From positions 1 to 10,594 of the forward strand of contig CAHJXG010000297.1 in assembly GCA_903644035.1 (NCBI GenBank): a stretch of 10,594 nucleotides of DNA, given 5' to 3'. The notes under the pieces were generated by a model. The model saw nothing but the letters and a program-made list of their open reading frames with translations. It did not search any database and was not told the origin of the DNA. Position 1 is the stretch's first letter. Every line of letters starts with the position of its first letter. Of this stretch, positions 1 to 7,266 are shown piece after piece. The position numbers and the translations under genes are program-made. This DNA comes from Rhodospirillales bacterium. GTDB taxonomy: Bacteria > Pseudomonadota > Alphaproteobacteria > Acetobacterales > Acetobacteraceae.

Positions 1-823
1 GCAGGACGCGGATCCCGGCGAAGCCGAGCCGCCGGGCCAACGCGGCCGGCTGCTCGCCGGTCCAGCGCAGGGCGACGCGGTCCCCGCGGGCGTCGGACCC
101 GAACAGGACATCCGCGAACAGCAGCGGGTGCAGGCCCAGGGCGCGCACGCTGGCGGCCAGCGCCCTGATGTCGTCCTCACCGGCGGCCTGAAGGAAGACG
201 ACGTCCGCCTGCGCCGCCGCGGCCACGTCGTCCCCGGGCCGGAGGCTGGTGGCGATGACGGGCTGGCCCTGCGGCGGACGGGGCGTGATGGACGGGCCGA
301 GCACGCTGAACCGGGACCCCTCATACCGGATGTAGTGGAGCTTCGCGCCGTCAATATAGCGCTGGCTGTCCCGGTTCCGGATGACCGCGTCATCCTCCCA
401 GCTATCCCACAGCAGGCGCACGACCTCGATCGCCTCGGCCAAATCCTGCGCCAGCGCGGCGGGCTCGTCCTCCGGATAGCCGCGCAAGGGCCCGAGCGCG
501 CGGCGCGCCCGCGTCGCGAGGTCACCGCGCAGGGGCTGCACGAATAGTCCGGCACGCCCCTGCGTCACGTAGTCCAGCGTCGCGATTGCCGTCGACACAT
601 GGAACGGCTCCAGCACGTTCAACGGCGCACCGGCCAGCAGGCCGATGCCGCGCGTGCGCGGGCCGAGCCAGTTGGCGAGCAGCGTGGCGTCGAAGCCGTC
701 CTCGGCCTCGCCGAACCCATCCTCAATCGTCAGCAGATCGGCCGCCCAGTCAATCCGGCCCGGCAGCTCGGCGAAGAAGCCCGGTCCCGGGCGGGTATCG
801 AGGCCAATGGCGACGTGGCTCAT
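1..823 (-). CDS. LLM-class flavin-dependent monooxygenase, 3'-partial (runs off left edge)
   Basis: The first 274 residues are present; the C-terminus lies beyond base 1. Luciferase-like (bacterial luciferase superfamily, TIM-barrel) enzymes use reduced FMN and O2 to oxygenate a substrate, often cleaving C-S or C-N bonds. Seen here: LLTIEDGFG (30-38), the strand/helix EPFHVSTAIATLDYVTQGRAG (72-92) typical of the N-terminal barrel, WDSWEDDA (139-146), and HYIRYEGSRFSVLGPS followed by PRPPQGQPV (163-189), the insertion-and-loop region shared with NtaA/SnaA/DszA-type enzymes. No signal peptide, so cytoplasmic. The ATG overlaps the TGA of the upstream acetyltransferase as ATGA, and no clear Shine-Dalgarno precedes it, so it probably depends on translational coupling. 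It is only remotely similar to the other two LLM genes here, so it is not a recent duplicate. The exact substrate is unknown. Family call is firm; reaction is inferred. Confidence 0.88.
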   Translation of the reverse strand, partial: MSHVAIGLDTRPGPGFFAELPGRIDWAADLLTIEDGFGEAEDGFDATLLANWLGPRTRGIGLLAGAPLNVLEPFHVSTAIATLDYVTQGRAGLFVQPLRGDLATRARRALGPLRGYPEDEPAALAQDLAEAIEVVRLLWDSWEDDAVIRNRDSQRYIDGAKLHYIRYEGSRFSVLGPSITPRPPQGQPVIATSLRPGDDVAAAAQADVVFLQAAGEDDIRALAASVRALGLHPLLFADVLFGSDARGDRVALRWTGEQPAALARRLGFAGIRVL

Positions 824-1473
824 GCCAGCACACGCCGGCCAGCATGTGCGTCGGCATGTCCATCGACGTACCCGCTCAGGCGGGCCAGAATCCTCGTCTC
901 CTGCGCCGCCTTCAGCGCATTCACCTCGGCGATCGCTTCGGCCGGTGACGCGGCCGGCTTCCGCAATGCTGCCCGGCCGGGCAGCCCCGCCTTTCGCCCG
1001 ATATGCTTCTCGAACCCCAACGACTTATAGAGAGCGGGGTCGGCATCCACGTCGAACAGCGGCCGGTAGCCGATCGTCAGATACAGCCTGACCGCCTCCG
1101 GCTGCAGGAAGCCCGTGGTCAGGTAGGCGCGGGTGTAGCCCAGCGCGCCCGCCTCCCGCTCCAGCACCTCCATTACCCGGCGGGCCAGCCCCTGGCGCCG
1201 CCGCCCGGGCTCGGTCCAGACGCGCTTGATCTCCACGGTCTCGTCGTCATGGCTCATGAAGGCGCCGCCCGCGATCGGCGCCCCATCCTCCACGAAGACG
1301 ATGAAGTCGCCCAGCGGCGGCACGAACAGCCCAGCCGGGTAGCGGTCGATGTCGCCACGGCCGCCGCCGGGCCGCGTGGTGCCGTAGCGGCGGCCGTATT
1401 CGACCTCTAGCCCGTCCAGCACGGTCTGGGCCAGCCGCGAGGCCAGGGGCACATGGAGGATGGTTTCCGTCAT
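820..1473 (-). CDS. GNAT-family N-acetyltransferase with C-terminal extension
   Basis: A 217-residue cytoplasmic protein. GNAT enzymes move an acetyl group from acetyl-CoA to an amine. The acetyl-CoA-binding motif A is clear: beta strand EIKRVWTEPG (81-90) then the pyrophosphate loop R-R-Q-G-L-A (92-97) and helix ARRVMEVLEREAG. Motif B follows as QPEAVRLYLTIGYRPL (124-139), and FEKHIG (154-159) looks like the closing strand. About 58 residues of Ala/Arg-rich sequence continue beyond the usual end of the fold; no domain recognised. Start ATG is supported by an AAGGAG Shine-Dalgarno (1488-1483) with 9-nt spacing, which overlaps the stop of the upstream monooxygenase; the gap is 14 nt. Its own stop overlaps the next monooxygenase start. 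Lying between monooxygenases, it may acetylate the imported substrate before oxygenation, as SnaA (YtmI) does in B. subtilis. Family call is firm, substrate is inference. Confidence 0.88.
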   Translation of the reverse strand: MTETILHVPLASRLAQTVLDGLEVEYGRRYGTTRPGGGRGDIDRYPAGLFVPPLGDFIVFVEDGAPIAGGAFMSHDDETVEIKRVWTEPGRRRQGLARRVMEVLEREAGALGYTRAYLTTGFLQPEAVRLYLTIGYRPLFDVDADPALYKSLGFEKHIGRKAGLPGRAALRKPAASPAEAIAEVNALKAAQETRILARLSGYVDGHADAHAGRRVLA

Positions 1474-1482
1474 CGTGCTCAA

Positions 1483-1488
1483 CTCCTT
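1483..1488 (-). promoter_or_regulatory. Ribosome binding site of the GNAT gene
   Basis: AAGGAG read on the minus strand, 9 nt before the ATG at 1473 and overlapping the last base of the upstream TGA stop (1490-1488). It is one of only two strong Shine-Dalgarno sequences in the operon and fixes the GNAT start. Confidence 0.75.
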
Positions 1489-2501
1489 CACGCGGCGGCG
1501 CGGTGGCCAGCGGTGGCGATCAGTTCGATGGAGCGCAGGCGCGTCTGGCGATCCGCGACGGGGCTGTCGAGGATGAACTCCTCCACCCCGTGCCGCCGGG
1601 CCAGCTGATGCAGCGTGCGATGCACGTCGTCCGGGGTTCCGGACACGACCTGGACCTGACGTTCCTCCACCTTGACCGGTGGCGTCCCGAGCTGCCGGGA
1701 GAACTCCTCGACCGCGGCCAGGCTGCCGACATTGACCGCGGTGCCGTTCGGAAACTGCGCGTGGAACGAGCGGCGATCGACCACCGCGGCCGCCTCCTCC
1801 TTCGTGGCTGCGGCGAACACGACCACGGCGAGGATCGGCCGCGGGCCCGCTTCGCCAAAGGCAGCCAGCCCGGCATCGCCATAGGCCGCGATGCTGCGGT
1901 CGATCGACGCGGGATCCCCGTTCTGGTGGCCGGCATGGACAAAACCCCATCCGAGGCCAGCGGCCGTCGCGGCGCTGTCTTCGCTGGAGCCGAGCAGGAA
2001 GCGCTCCGGCAGCACCTTCGGCAGCGGGTTGATGCTGGCGCCCGCGAGCGCGTGGCCCTCCGGCGCCGGGCCCTTGAGGAACAGGTCGAGGTCGCGGAGC
2101 TTGTCGGCGAGCGGAATACGCTCGGCTGCGAACTCCGCCTGCAGCGCCTTGGTGCCGAGCGGCAGGCCGCCCGGGGCCCTGCCGATCCCCAGGTCGACCC
2201 GGCCCGGCGCCAGCGTGCTCAGCACGCCGAACACCTCCGCCACCTTGTAGGGGCTGTAGTGCTGCAGCAGCACGCCCCCCGTGCCGATCCTGATCTGCCG
2301 CGTGCGCGCCAGCAGGTGCGCCGCGAGGATCTCCGGCGCTGTGCTGGCCATCAGCGCGCTGCCATGGTGCTCGGCCAGCCAGAACCGGTGATAGCCGAGC
2401 CGGTCGGCCAAGGCGGCATAAGCGAGGCTGGTTTCCAGTGCCTCGCCCGTGGCGCCCGGCGCGACCGGGCTCTTGTCGAGAATGCTGAGACGGTAGCTCA
2501 A
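1488..2501 (-). CDS. LLM-class flavin-dependent oxidoreductase, MsnO8-like branch
   Basis: A 337-residue cytoplasmic luciferase-like enzyme. It shows the hallmarks of the MsnO8-like branch: opening SYRLSILDKSPV (2-13), GYHRFWLAEHHGS (36-48), then IGTGGVLLQHYSPYKVAEVF (72-91) and APGRVDLGIGRAPGG (98-112), a phosphate-binding/active-site stretch characteristic of this group. FLLGSSEDSA (168-177) and GWGFVHAGH (184-192) form the later barrel strands. Its FMNH2 would come from a reductase not encoded here. The start is taken as TTG: it begins the conserved SYRLSILD motif directly and has AAAGGAG 7 nt upstream, whereas the open frame further upstream (to 2627) runs into the preceding gene and is compositionally unlike the family. 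The gap to the upstream stop is 13 nt. The B. subtilis cmoO (ytmO) product is of this general type, found beside an acetyltransferase and an NtaA-type monooxygenase; orthology is not claimed. Confidence 0.87.
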   Translation of the reverse strand: MSYRLSILDKSPVAPGATGEALETSLAYAALADRLGYHRFWLAEHHGSALMASTAPEILAAHLLARTRQIRIGTGGVLLQHYSPYKVAEVFGVLSTLAPGRVDLGIGRAPGGLPLGTKALQAEFAAERIPLADKLRDLDLFLKGPAPEGHALAGASINPLPKVLPERFLLGSSEDSAATAAGLGWGFVHAGHQNGDPASIDRSIAAYGDAGLAAFGEAGPRPILAVVVFAAATKEEAAAVVDRRSFHAQFPNGTAVNVGSLAAVEEFSRQLGTPPVKVEERQVQVVSGTPDDVHRTLHQLARRHGVEEFILDSPVADRQTRLRSIELIATAGHRAAA

Positions 2502-2508
2502 CGGATGT

Positions 2509-2515
2509 CTCCTTT
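2509..2515 (-). promoter_or_regulatory. Ribosome binding site supporting a TTG start
   Basis: AAAGGAG on the minus strand, 7 nt before TTG (2501-2499) and touching the last base of the upstream stop TGA (2517-2515). It is the best Shine-Dalgarno in the window and is the reason for choosing the TTG start of the MsnO8-like gene. Confidence 0.75.
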
Positions 2516-3840
2516 CACGAGAGCAGACGTGCGTGTTCGGGGGCGCGTTCGGCGTCCTGCTGCCAGGGCGTGAGCGGGGGCAGCTCCAAGTTCGTGCGGA
2601 AGCTGTCGCCCAGGTAGTCGTCGTCAATCAGGGCGCGGCGCCGCAGCTCCGGCAGCAGGCCGTTCAGCAGCAGGTCCTCCTGGTCGGGATTGCCGAGCCC
2701 GTGCAGCGAGAGCACGTCGACGGCCCCGACGCGGAACCGCTCCTCGATCGCATCCGCGAGGCGTTCCGGGGTGCCGGCCACGGACCAGTGCCCCGTCTCC
2801 TCGGCACGGATGATCAGCTGGCGCACCGTCAGGCCCTGCAGCGCGTAGGTGCGGAAGATCTCGGCTCGGCCGCGGCGGCGCCGTAAATCCTGCACGTCGG
2901 GCAGCAGGCGCTCGGGCAGCGGCCGGTCGAGCGGCAGGTCCGAAAGGTCCAGGCCGCCGCCCAACATGTCGGCGAGCTTGAGGCGCCCCGTCCGCTCGTC
3001 GATGCGGGCGTGCTTCTCCGCCACGCGCCGCGCGACGTCCGCGTCCGACTCGCCGATCACCGAATGGAACGAGTTCATGATGCGGGGCAAGGACGGGTCA
3101 CGCCCGAAGGCCCGCGCTTGGCGACGCAGCTCCCGCACGAAGGCGATGGCGCCCTCAAGCGAAGGTTGCGACGTGTAGACGACCTCCGCATAGCGCGCCC
3201 CGAGAGTCACGCCCTGCTCGGACTGCCCGGCCTGGAACTGCACCGGCCGCCCCTGCGGCGGCGGCACCACGTTCAACGGCCCCTGCACCTGGAAGTGCCG
3301 CCCGCGATGGCCGATCGGGCGCAGCTTTCGGAAGTCGACCTTGACCGCGCCGGACAAGCCCCGCTGCACCGCGTCGCGCCCGTTGGCATCGAACAGCGCG
3401 TTCATCACCGCGATGAACTCCGCCGCCCGGTCGTATCGCGCGGCAGGGCTGGGCAACTCGCCGCCGAAATTCTCCTCACCCACCGAGGAGGTGACTGCAT
3501 TCCACGCCGCGCGGCCGCCGCTGACATGGTCGAGCGTGCCAATCAGCCGGGCAAGGGTGTAGGGGTCGGTGAAAGTAGTGGACACCGTCGCCACCAGCCC
3601 GATGCGGGAGGTGACCTGGCTGAGCGCGGCAAGGGTGACGATCGGCTCCTGCGAACCGGTCGTGCCGCCGATCCCGTCCGGGTCGGTCTGGAGCAGGTCG
3701 GCGGTGAACAGGCCAGTGATCCCCGCGGCCTCGGCCTGCCGGGCAAGCGCGGCAGCGCGTTGCGGGCCTACGACGTGACCGCGGTCATTGGCTGCGTAGG
3801 CGAAGCTGCCGGCGCCGACCAGGGTCTTGAGGCGTCTCAT
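2515..3840 (-). CDS. NtaA/SnaA/DszA-family FMN-dependent monooxygenase
   Basis: A 441-residue cytoplasmic flavin monooxygenase, the usual length for the family (nitrilotriacetate, EDTA, dibenzothiophene-sulfone and N-acetyl-S-alkylcysteine monooxygenases). Family marks in order: LFTADLLQTDPDG (44-56), RIGLVATVSTTFTDPYTLAR (79-98), LDHVSGGRAAWNAVTSS (103-119), GHRGRHFQVQGPLNV then PPPQGRPVQFQAGQSEQG (177-210), and the C-terminal GLGNPDQEDLLLNGLLPELRRR (381-402). These enzymes use FMNH2 from a separate reductase to split C-N or C-S bonds. Oddity: the family's usual WDSWEDDA-like segment is replaced by LFDANGRDA (149-157), so the substrate pocket may differ. ATG overlaps the ATPase stop (ATGA), with GGAG (3850-3847) 6 nt upstream. 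Proximity to the importer suggests it acts on the imported compound. Family call is firm; substrate is not readable. Confidence 0.9.
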   Translation of the reverse strand: MRRLKTLVGAGSFAYAANDRGHVVGPQRAAALARQAEAAGITGLFTADLLQTDPDGIGGTTGSQEPIVTLAALSQVTSRIGLVATVSTTFTDPYTLARLIGTLDHVSGGRAAWNAVTSSVGEENFGGELPSPAARYDRAAEFIAVMNALFDANGRDAVQRGLSGAVKVDFRKLRPIGHRGRHFQVQGPLNVVPPPQGRPVQFQAGQSEQGVTLGARYAEVVYTSQPSLEGAIAFVRELRRQARAFGRDPSLPRIMNSFHSVIGESDADVARRVAEKHARIDERTGRLKLADMLGGGLDLSDLPLDRPLPERLLPDVQDLRRRRGRAEIFRTYALQGLTVRQLIIRAEETGHWSVAGTPERLADAIEERFRVGAVDVLSLHGLGNPDQEDLLLNGLLPELRRRALIDDDYLGDSFRTNLELPPLTPWQQDAERAPEHARLLS

Positions 3841-5444
3841 GATGCACTCCGCTCGAGAACCGGGTCCGGCTGACGCACGCGCGCCGGCAGGCTGGGCAGA
3901 GCCTCCAGCAACGCCTGGGTGTAGGGGTGGCGCGGCCGGGCAAGGACCGAACCGACCTCGCCAGACTCGACGACCCGGCCCTCCTTCATCACCAGCACGC
4001 GGTCGGTCAAATGCTGCACGACGCCCAGATCGTGGGAGATGAACAGCAGGGACGTGCCGGACGTCGCCTGCAACTCGGCCAGCAAGTCCAGGATTTGCGC
4101 CTGGATCGACACGTCCAAGGCGCTGACGGGCTCGTCCGCCACCAGCAGGCGGGGGCGCGGCGCGAAGGCGCGGGCAATGGCGACGCGCTGACGCTGGCCG
4201 CCTGACAGCTCGCGCGGATGCCGGTCCAGGAAGGAAGGGCCGAGGCGGACGGCGTCGAGCACCTCGAGCACCCGCCGCCGGCGCGCTGCCCCGAACACGC
4301 CGACGGCATCCAGGGTCTCGCCGACGATGCGGCCGACGTCGTAGCGCGGATCAAACGAACTTAGCGCATCCTGCGCGATGAACTGGATCCCGGCGCGATG
4401 CAGGCGGCGTTCCGGCTCGGACAGCGCGCTCCAGGGTTGCCCGGCCAGCTCCACCCGGCCGTCATCCGGCTCCACTAGGCCGAGCACGATGCGGGCGACG
4501 GTCGTCTTGCCCGATCCGGACTCGCCCACGATGCCCAGCGCCTCCCCGGCTGCCAGCGTGAACGAGACGTCGTCGACCGCCGCCACTTGGTCGCGCCCGT
4601 AGCGCTTCACCAGGTGCCGGGCCTCGAGCACAACGTGTAGGGGATCGATCCGCTTGGGCAGCAGCCTTTGGCCTGTAGTGAGCTGGGTGCCGCGCGACCG
4701 GGGGGACGGAATCGCATCCAGCAGGCGCCGCGTGTAGGGGTGCGCGGGCGCGGAGAGGATATGCGCGGTGGGCCCGTGCTCCACCACCTCGCCGTCGCGC
4801 ATGACCAGCACGCGGTCCGCCAGGTCGGCGACGATGGCAAGGTCGTGGCTGATCAACAGCAGCGTCTGCCCGGCCCGACGGCGCTGCCGCAGCAGGTCCA
4901 GGATCTGCTTCTGCACCGTGGCGTCCAGCGCGGTGGTCGGTTCGTCGGCGATGACGAGCGCCGGGTCCTGGGCAATGGCGGTGGCGATCAGCGCGCGCTG
5001 CCGCAACCCGCCCGAAAGCTGGTGCGGGTATTGCACCAGCCGGCGCTCGGCGTCGCGCATCCCGACCGACGCCAGCAGCGCGGCGCCTTCCGCCCGGGAG
5101 GCACGGCCCCGCGACGCGTCCGCGAGCTGCTGCCCGATCCGGCGCAATGGATCGAGCGAGACCAGCGCGTCCTGCAGCACGAACCCGATCTTGCGGCCAC
5201 GCAGCGCCCGCCAGTCGCGCTCCCGAAACCGGGTAACGTCGGCGCCATCGATGATGAACCGGTCCGCAGTGACGCGCGCGCCGGGCCCGGCCAGGCCAAC
5301 GAGGCTGCGGGCGGTCACCGACTTGCCGGAGCCGGACTCGCCGACCAGCGCCACGATCTCACCACGCTGGATGGTGAGGTCGAGCCCCCGCACCACCTCG
5401 GTGCCGTCAAAGCCGATGATCAGGTTGTGGATGTCGACCAGCAT
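3837..5444 (-). CDS. Fused dual ATP-binding subunit of a peptide/glutathione-type ABC importer
   Basis: A 535-residue protein with two complete ABC ATPase domains, as in GsiA of the glutathione importer; most Dpp/Opp systems encode them separately. Domain 1: Walker A GESGSGKS (35-42), Q91, signature LSGGLRQR (143-150), Walker B to D-loop VIADEPTTALD (164-174), switch H200, then HPYTRRLLDAIP (235-246). Domain 2: Walker A GESGSGKT (307-314), Q358, signature LSGGQRQR (413-420), VADEPVSALD (435-444), H471, then HPYTQALLEALPSLP (506-520). The two HPYT tails are the oligopeptide-importer C-terminal motif. All catalytic residues are present in both halves, so both sites should hydrolyse ATP at the inner face of the membrane. 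Start: ATG 2 nt after the permease stop; an in-frame TTG at 5450, two codons earlier, overlaps that stop as TTGA and sits better behind GGAAGG, so it is a real alternative. Confidence 0.93.
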   Translation of the reverse strand: MLVDIHNLIIGFDGTEVVRGLDLTIQRGEIVALVGESGSGKSVTARSLVGLAGPGARVTADRFIIDGADVTRFRERDWRALRGRKIGFVLQDALVSLDPLRRIGQQLADASRGRASRAEGAALLASVGMRDAERRLVQYPHQLSGGLRQRALIATAIAQDPALVIADEPTTALDATVQKQILDLLRQRRRAGQTLLLISHDLAIVADLADRVLVMRDGEVVEHGPTAHILSAPAHPYTRRLLDAIPSPRSRGTQLTTGQRLLPKRIDPLHVVLEARHLVKRYGRDQVAAVDDVSFTLAAGEALGIVGESGSGKTTVARIVLGLVEPDDGRVELAGQPWSALSEPERRLHRAGIQFIAQDALSSFDPRYDVGRIVGETLDAVGVFGAARRRRVLEVLDAVRLGPSFLDRHPRELSGGQRQRVAIARAFAPRPRLLVADEPVSALDVSIQAQILDLLAELQATSGTSLLFISHDLGVVQHLTDRVLVMKEGRVVESGEVGSVLARPRHPYTQALLEALPSLPARVRQPDPVLERSAS

Positions 5445-5446
5445 GC

Positions 5447-6289
5447 TCAAGCTTGCCTTCCGTCGAAGGCGGCCTGCCAGCGGCGGCCCAGGGCATTGAC
5501 CGACAGCACGGTCAGCGTGATGACCAGGCCGGGCCAGACGCTGATCCACCACGCCACCCGCAGATAGTTGCGGCCCTCCGCCAGCATCGACCCCCATTCC
5601 GGCGTCGGCCGCGGCGGCCCCATGCCGAGGAAGCTGAGCCCGGCCGCGCTGATGATGGCGCTGCCCAAGCCGATCGTGGCCAGGATCGGGACCCGTGCGG
5701 CCGCGTGCGGCAGGATATGCCGCGTGACCAAGGTCGCGCGGTGGAGGCCGAAGGTCCGGGCCTGCTCCACGAAGCCGGAGCCGGCGACGACAAAGGTCTG
5801 CGCCCGCACGACCCGCGCGAACCGCGGGATCGAGGCGGCGCCCAGTGCGACGATCAGGTTGCTGGTCCCTGGCCCTGTGAAGGAGATCAATACCAGCACG
5901 AGCAGCAGGTCCGGAAAGGACGAAACGACGTCAAGGACGCGCGAGATCGTCTCGTCGGCCAAGCCGCGCAGCAGCCCGGCGGCGAGGCCCAGCAGCGTGC
6001 CGGACACGGCGGCGATGCCCACGGCACTGACGCCGATCAGCATCGAGTAGCGCGCTCCGTACACCACGCGCGCGAACACGTCGCGGCCAAGCTGGTCCGT
6101 CCCGAACCAGTGCACGGCGGACGGCGGAAGCTGCGCCTGCAGCGGGTCGGCGGCGATCGGGTCGTAGGCCGTGAGCACCTGCGGCCAGGCCGTGCCGATC
6201 GCGACGACCAGCAGGAACAGCGCCGCGGCGTGGGGGAATGGCGTCCGCCGCTGTCTGGCCCGTGCGGGCAAGGCGAGGGTCACGCTCAC
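5447..6289 (-). CDS. ABC transporter inner-membrane permease, DppC-like
   Basis: A 280-residue membrane protein of the second permease type in peptide/nickel importers. After a basic N-terminus and a first hydrophobic helix (about 20-36), it has the diagnostic HWFGTDQLGRDVFARVVYGAR (60-80) that opens DppC/OppC proteins. Further hydrophobic segments lie around 82-109, 122-138, 203-222 and 246-266. The cytoplasmic EAA loop that docks to the ATPase is EQARTFGLHRATLVTRHILPH (175-195), with the conserved Gly at 181. It would pair with the DppB-like subunit to form the pore. Start is GTG overlapping the preceding TGA as GTGA; only a weak GGGA lies upstream. A long upstream open extension of this frame (to 7429) is antisense-like arginine/glycine-rich noise inside the neighbouring permease gene and was discarded. 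Length is slightly short for the family (usually nearer 290-300). Confidence 0.92.
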   Translation of the reverse strand: MSVTLALPARARQRRTPFPHAAALFLLVVAIGTAWPQVLTAYDPIAADPLQAQLPPSAVHWFGTDQLGRDVFARVVYGARYSMLIGVSAVGIAAVSGTLLGLAAGLLRGLADETISRVLDVVSSFPDLLLVLVLISFTGPGTSNLIVALGAASIPRFARVVRAQTFVVAGSGFVEQARTFGLHRATLVTRHILPHAAARVPILATIGLGSAIISAAGLSFLGMGPPRPTPEWGSMLAEGRNYLRVAWWISVWPGLVITLTVLSVNALGRRWQAAFDGRQA

Positions 6290-7266
6290 GACCGGTCCCG
6301 CCGCAGCCGCGGGTCGAGCAGAAGGGAGAGGATGTCGACGGCCGTGCTCGTCACGACGAACACGGCGGCGGACAGGATCGCGACCGCGAGCACGACCGGC
6401 AAGTCCTGCCCCAGCACCGCCTCCACCGTGACGCGGCCCAGGCCCGGGCGGCCGAACACCTGCTCCGTAATCACGGCGCCCGACAGCAAGTGCCCGACCA
6501 GCCAGCCGGTCAATGTCACGGCCGGCAGCGCCGCGTGCCGGAGCCCGTGGCGCACCCGCAATACCAGCCCCGTCGTGCCCCAACTCCGCACGGTCAGCGC
6601 GAACGGCTCCTCCAGCGCCCGTTCCAGCCCTTCGCGCAGCACCTGGCCCACCACCGCGCCCAGCGCCAGCCCCAGCGACAGCGCCGGCAGTACGAGCGCC
6701 GAGAGCGTGCGGTCGCCCGCGACCGGCAGCAGCTTCAACGTAAACGAGAACACGAACAGCAAAACGATCCCGAGCCAAAAGGACGGTGTCGAGGCCAGGA
6801 CGAGCTCGACGCTGCCGGCGACCCGGCGCGCCCAAGACCGCCCCGCCGTCGTCACCGCACTGAGGACGGCAAACACGATCGCGACGCCTAGGGCCGCCGC
6901 GGTCAGCTTCGCCGTGGGCCAGATCTGCGAAGCGATCAGGCCCGAAACGTCGGTCTGCAAGATGTAGGACCGGCCGAAGTCGCCATGCAGGACGCGCCAG
7001 AGGTAGCGCAGGTATTGGACCGCCACCGGGTCGCCCAACCCCCATTCGGCGCGGATCGCCGCCTCCACCGCCGGGGTGCGCGGTTGCTCGCCGATCAGCA
7101 GGCTGACGATGTCGCCCGGTGCGAGTTGCAGGCTGACGAACCCCAGCGTCACTGCCGCCCACAGCACCACGAGGCCGGACGCGACCCGTCCAGCGACCTG
7201 CCGAAGCATGCGCCCGTGCCGGGCGGGGGCAGCAATTGCTGGCTCCAGAAGTGCTGCGTCGCTCAT
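6286..7266 (-). CDS. ABC transporter inner-membrane permease, DppB-like
   Basis: A 326-residue integral membrane protein of the first permease type in peptide/nickel importers. After an N-terminal tail it shows TM1 (about 30-48) ending in the family's LAPGD (48-52), a periplasmic loop with LGLGDPVAVQYLRY-like sequence (76-88) and GDFGRSY (95-101), helices near 119-140, 152-176, 188-208, 249-268 and 289-316, and the signature EQVFGRPGLGR (268-278). The EAA loop is ALTVRSWGTTGLVLRVRHGLRH (223-244), followed by AALPAV. The twelve or so residues before the conserved basic stretch are unlike the family and may be an extra tail. Its ATG overlaps the stop of the upstream binding protein (ATGA), and its stop overlaps the DppC-like start (GTGA), so both permeases are translationally coupled. 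The ligand is set mainly by the binding proteins, not visible here. Confidence 0.93.
   Translation of the reverse strand: MSDAALLEPAIAAPARHGRMLRQVAGRVASGLVVLWAAVTLGFVSLQLAPGDIVSLLIGEQPRTPAVEAAIRAEWGLGDPVAVQYLRYLWRVLHGDFGRSYILQTDVSGLIASQIWPTAKLTAAALGVAIVFAVLSAVTTAGRSWARRVAGSVELVLASTPSFWLGIVLLFVFSFTLKLLPVAGDRTLSALVLPALSLGLALGAVVGQVLREGLERALEEPFALTVRSWGTTGLVLRVRHGLRHAALPAVTLTGWLVGHLLSGAVITEQVFGRPGLGRVTVEAVLGQDLPVVLAVAILSAAVFVVTSTAVDILSLLLDPRLRRDRS

Noticed and set aside
1474..1487. Possible terminator or promoter in the short gaps (also 2502-2514)
   Set aside because: Gaps of 13-14 bases are filled by ribosome binding sites; no room for a hairpin with a T-run and none is visible.
1474..1950. 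Longer N-terminus for the GNAT protein (would give 376 residues)
   Set aside because: The extension is Arg/Gly-rich out-of-frame reading of the MsnO8-like gene; the ATG at 1473 has AAGGAG upstream and precedes the GNAT fold.
2502..2627. Longer N-terminus for the MsnO8-like enzyme (would give 379 residues)
   Set aside because: The extra 42 residues lie inside the preceding gene and do not resemble the family, whereas the TTG at 2501 has an ideal ribosome binding site and begins the conserved opening motif.
3010..3873. Plus-strand open frame of 287 codons antisense to the NtaA-type gene
   Set aside because: Biased composition and no motif, while the opposite strand encodes a well-conserved monooxygenase.
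5453..6967. Plus-strand open frame of 504 codons antisense to the two permeases
   Set aside because: Low-complexity Arg/Gln/Ser-rich translation, spans the junction of two clear permease genes, no domain; antisense shadow.
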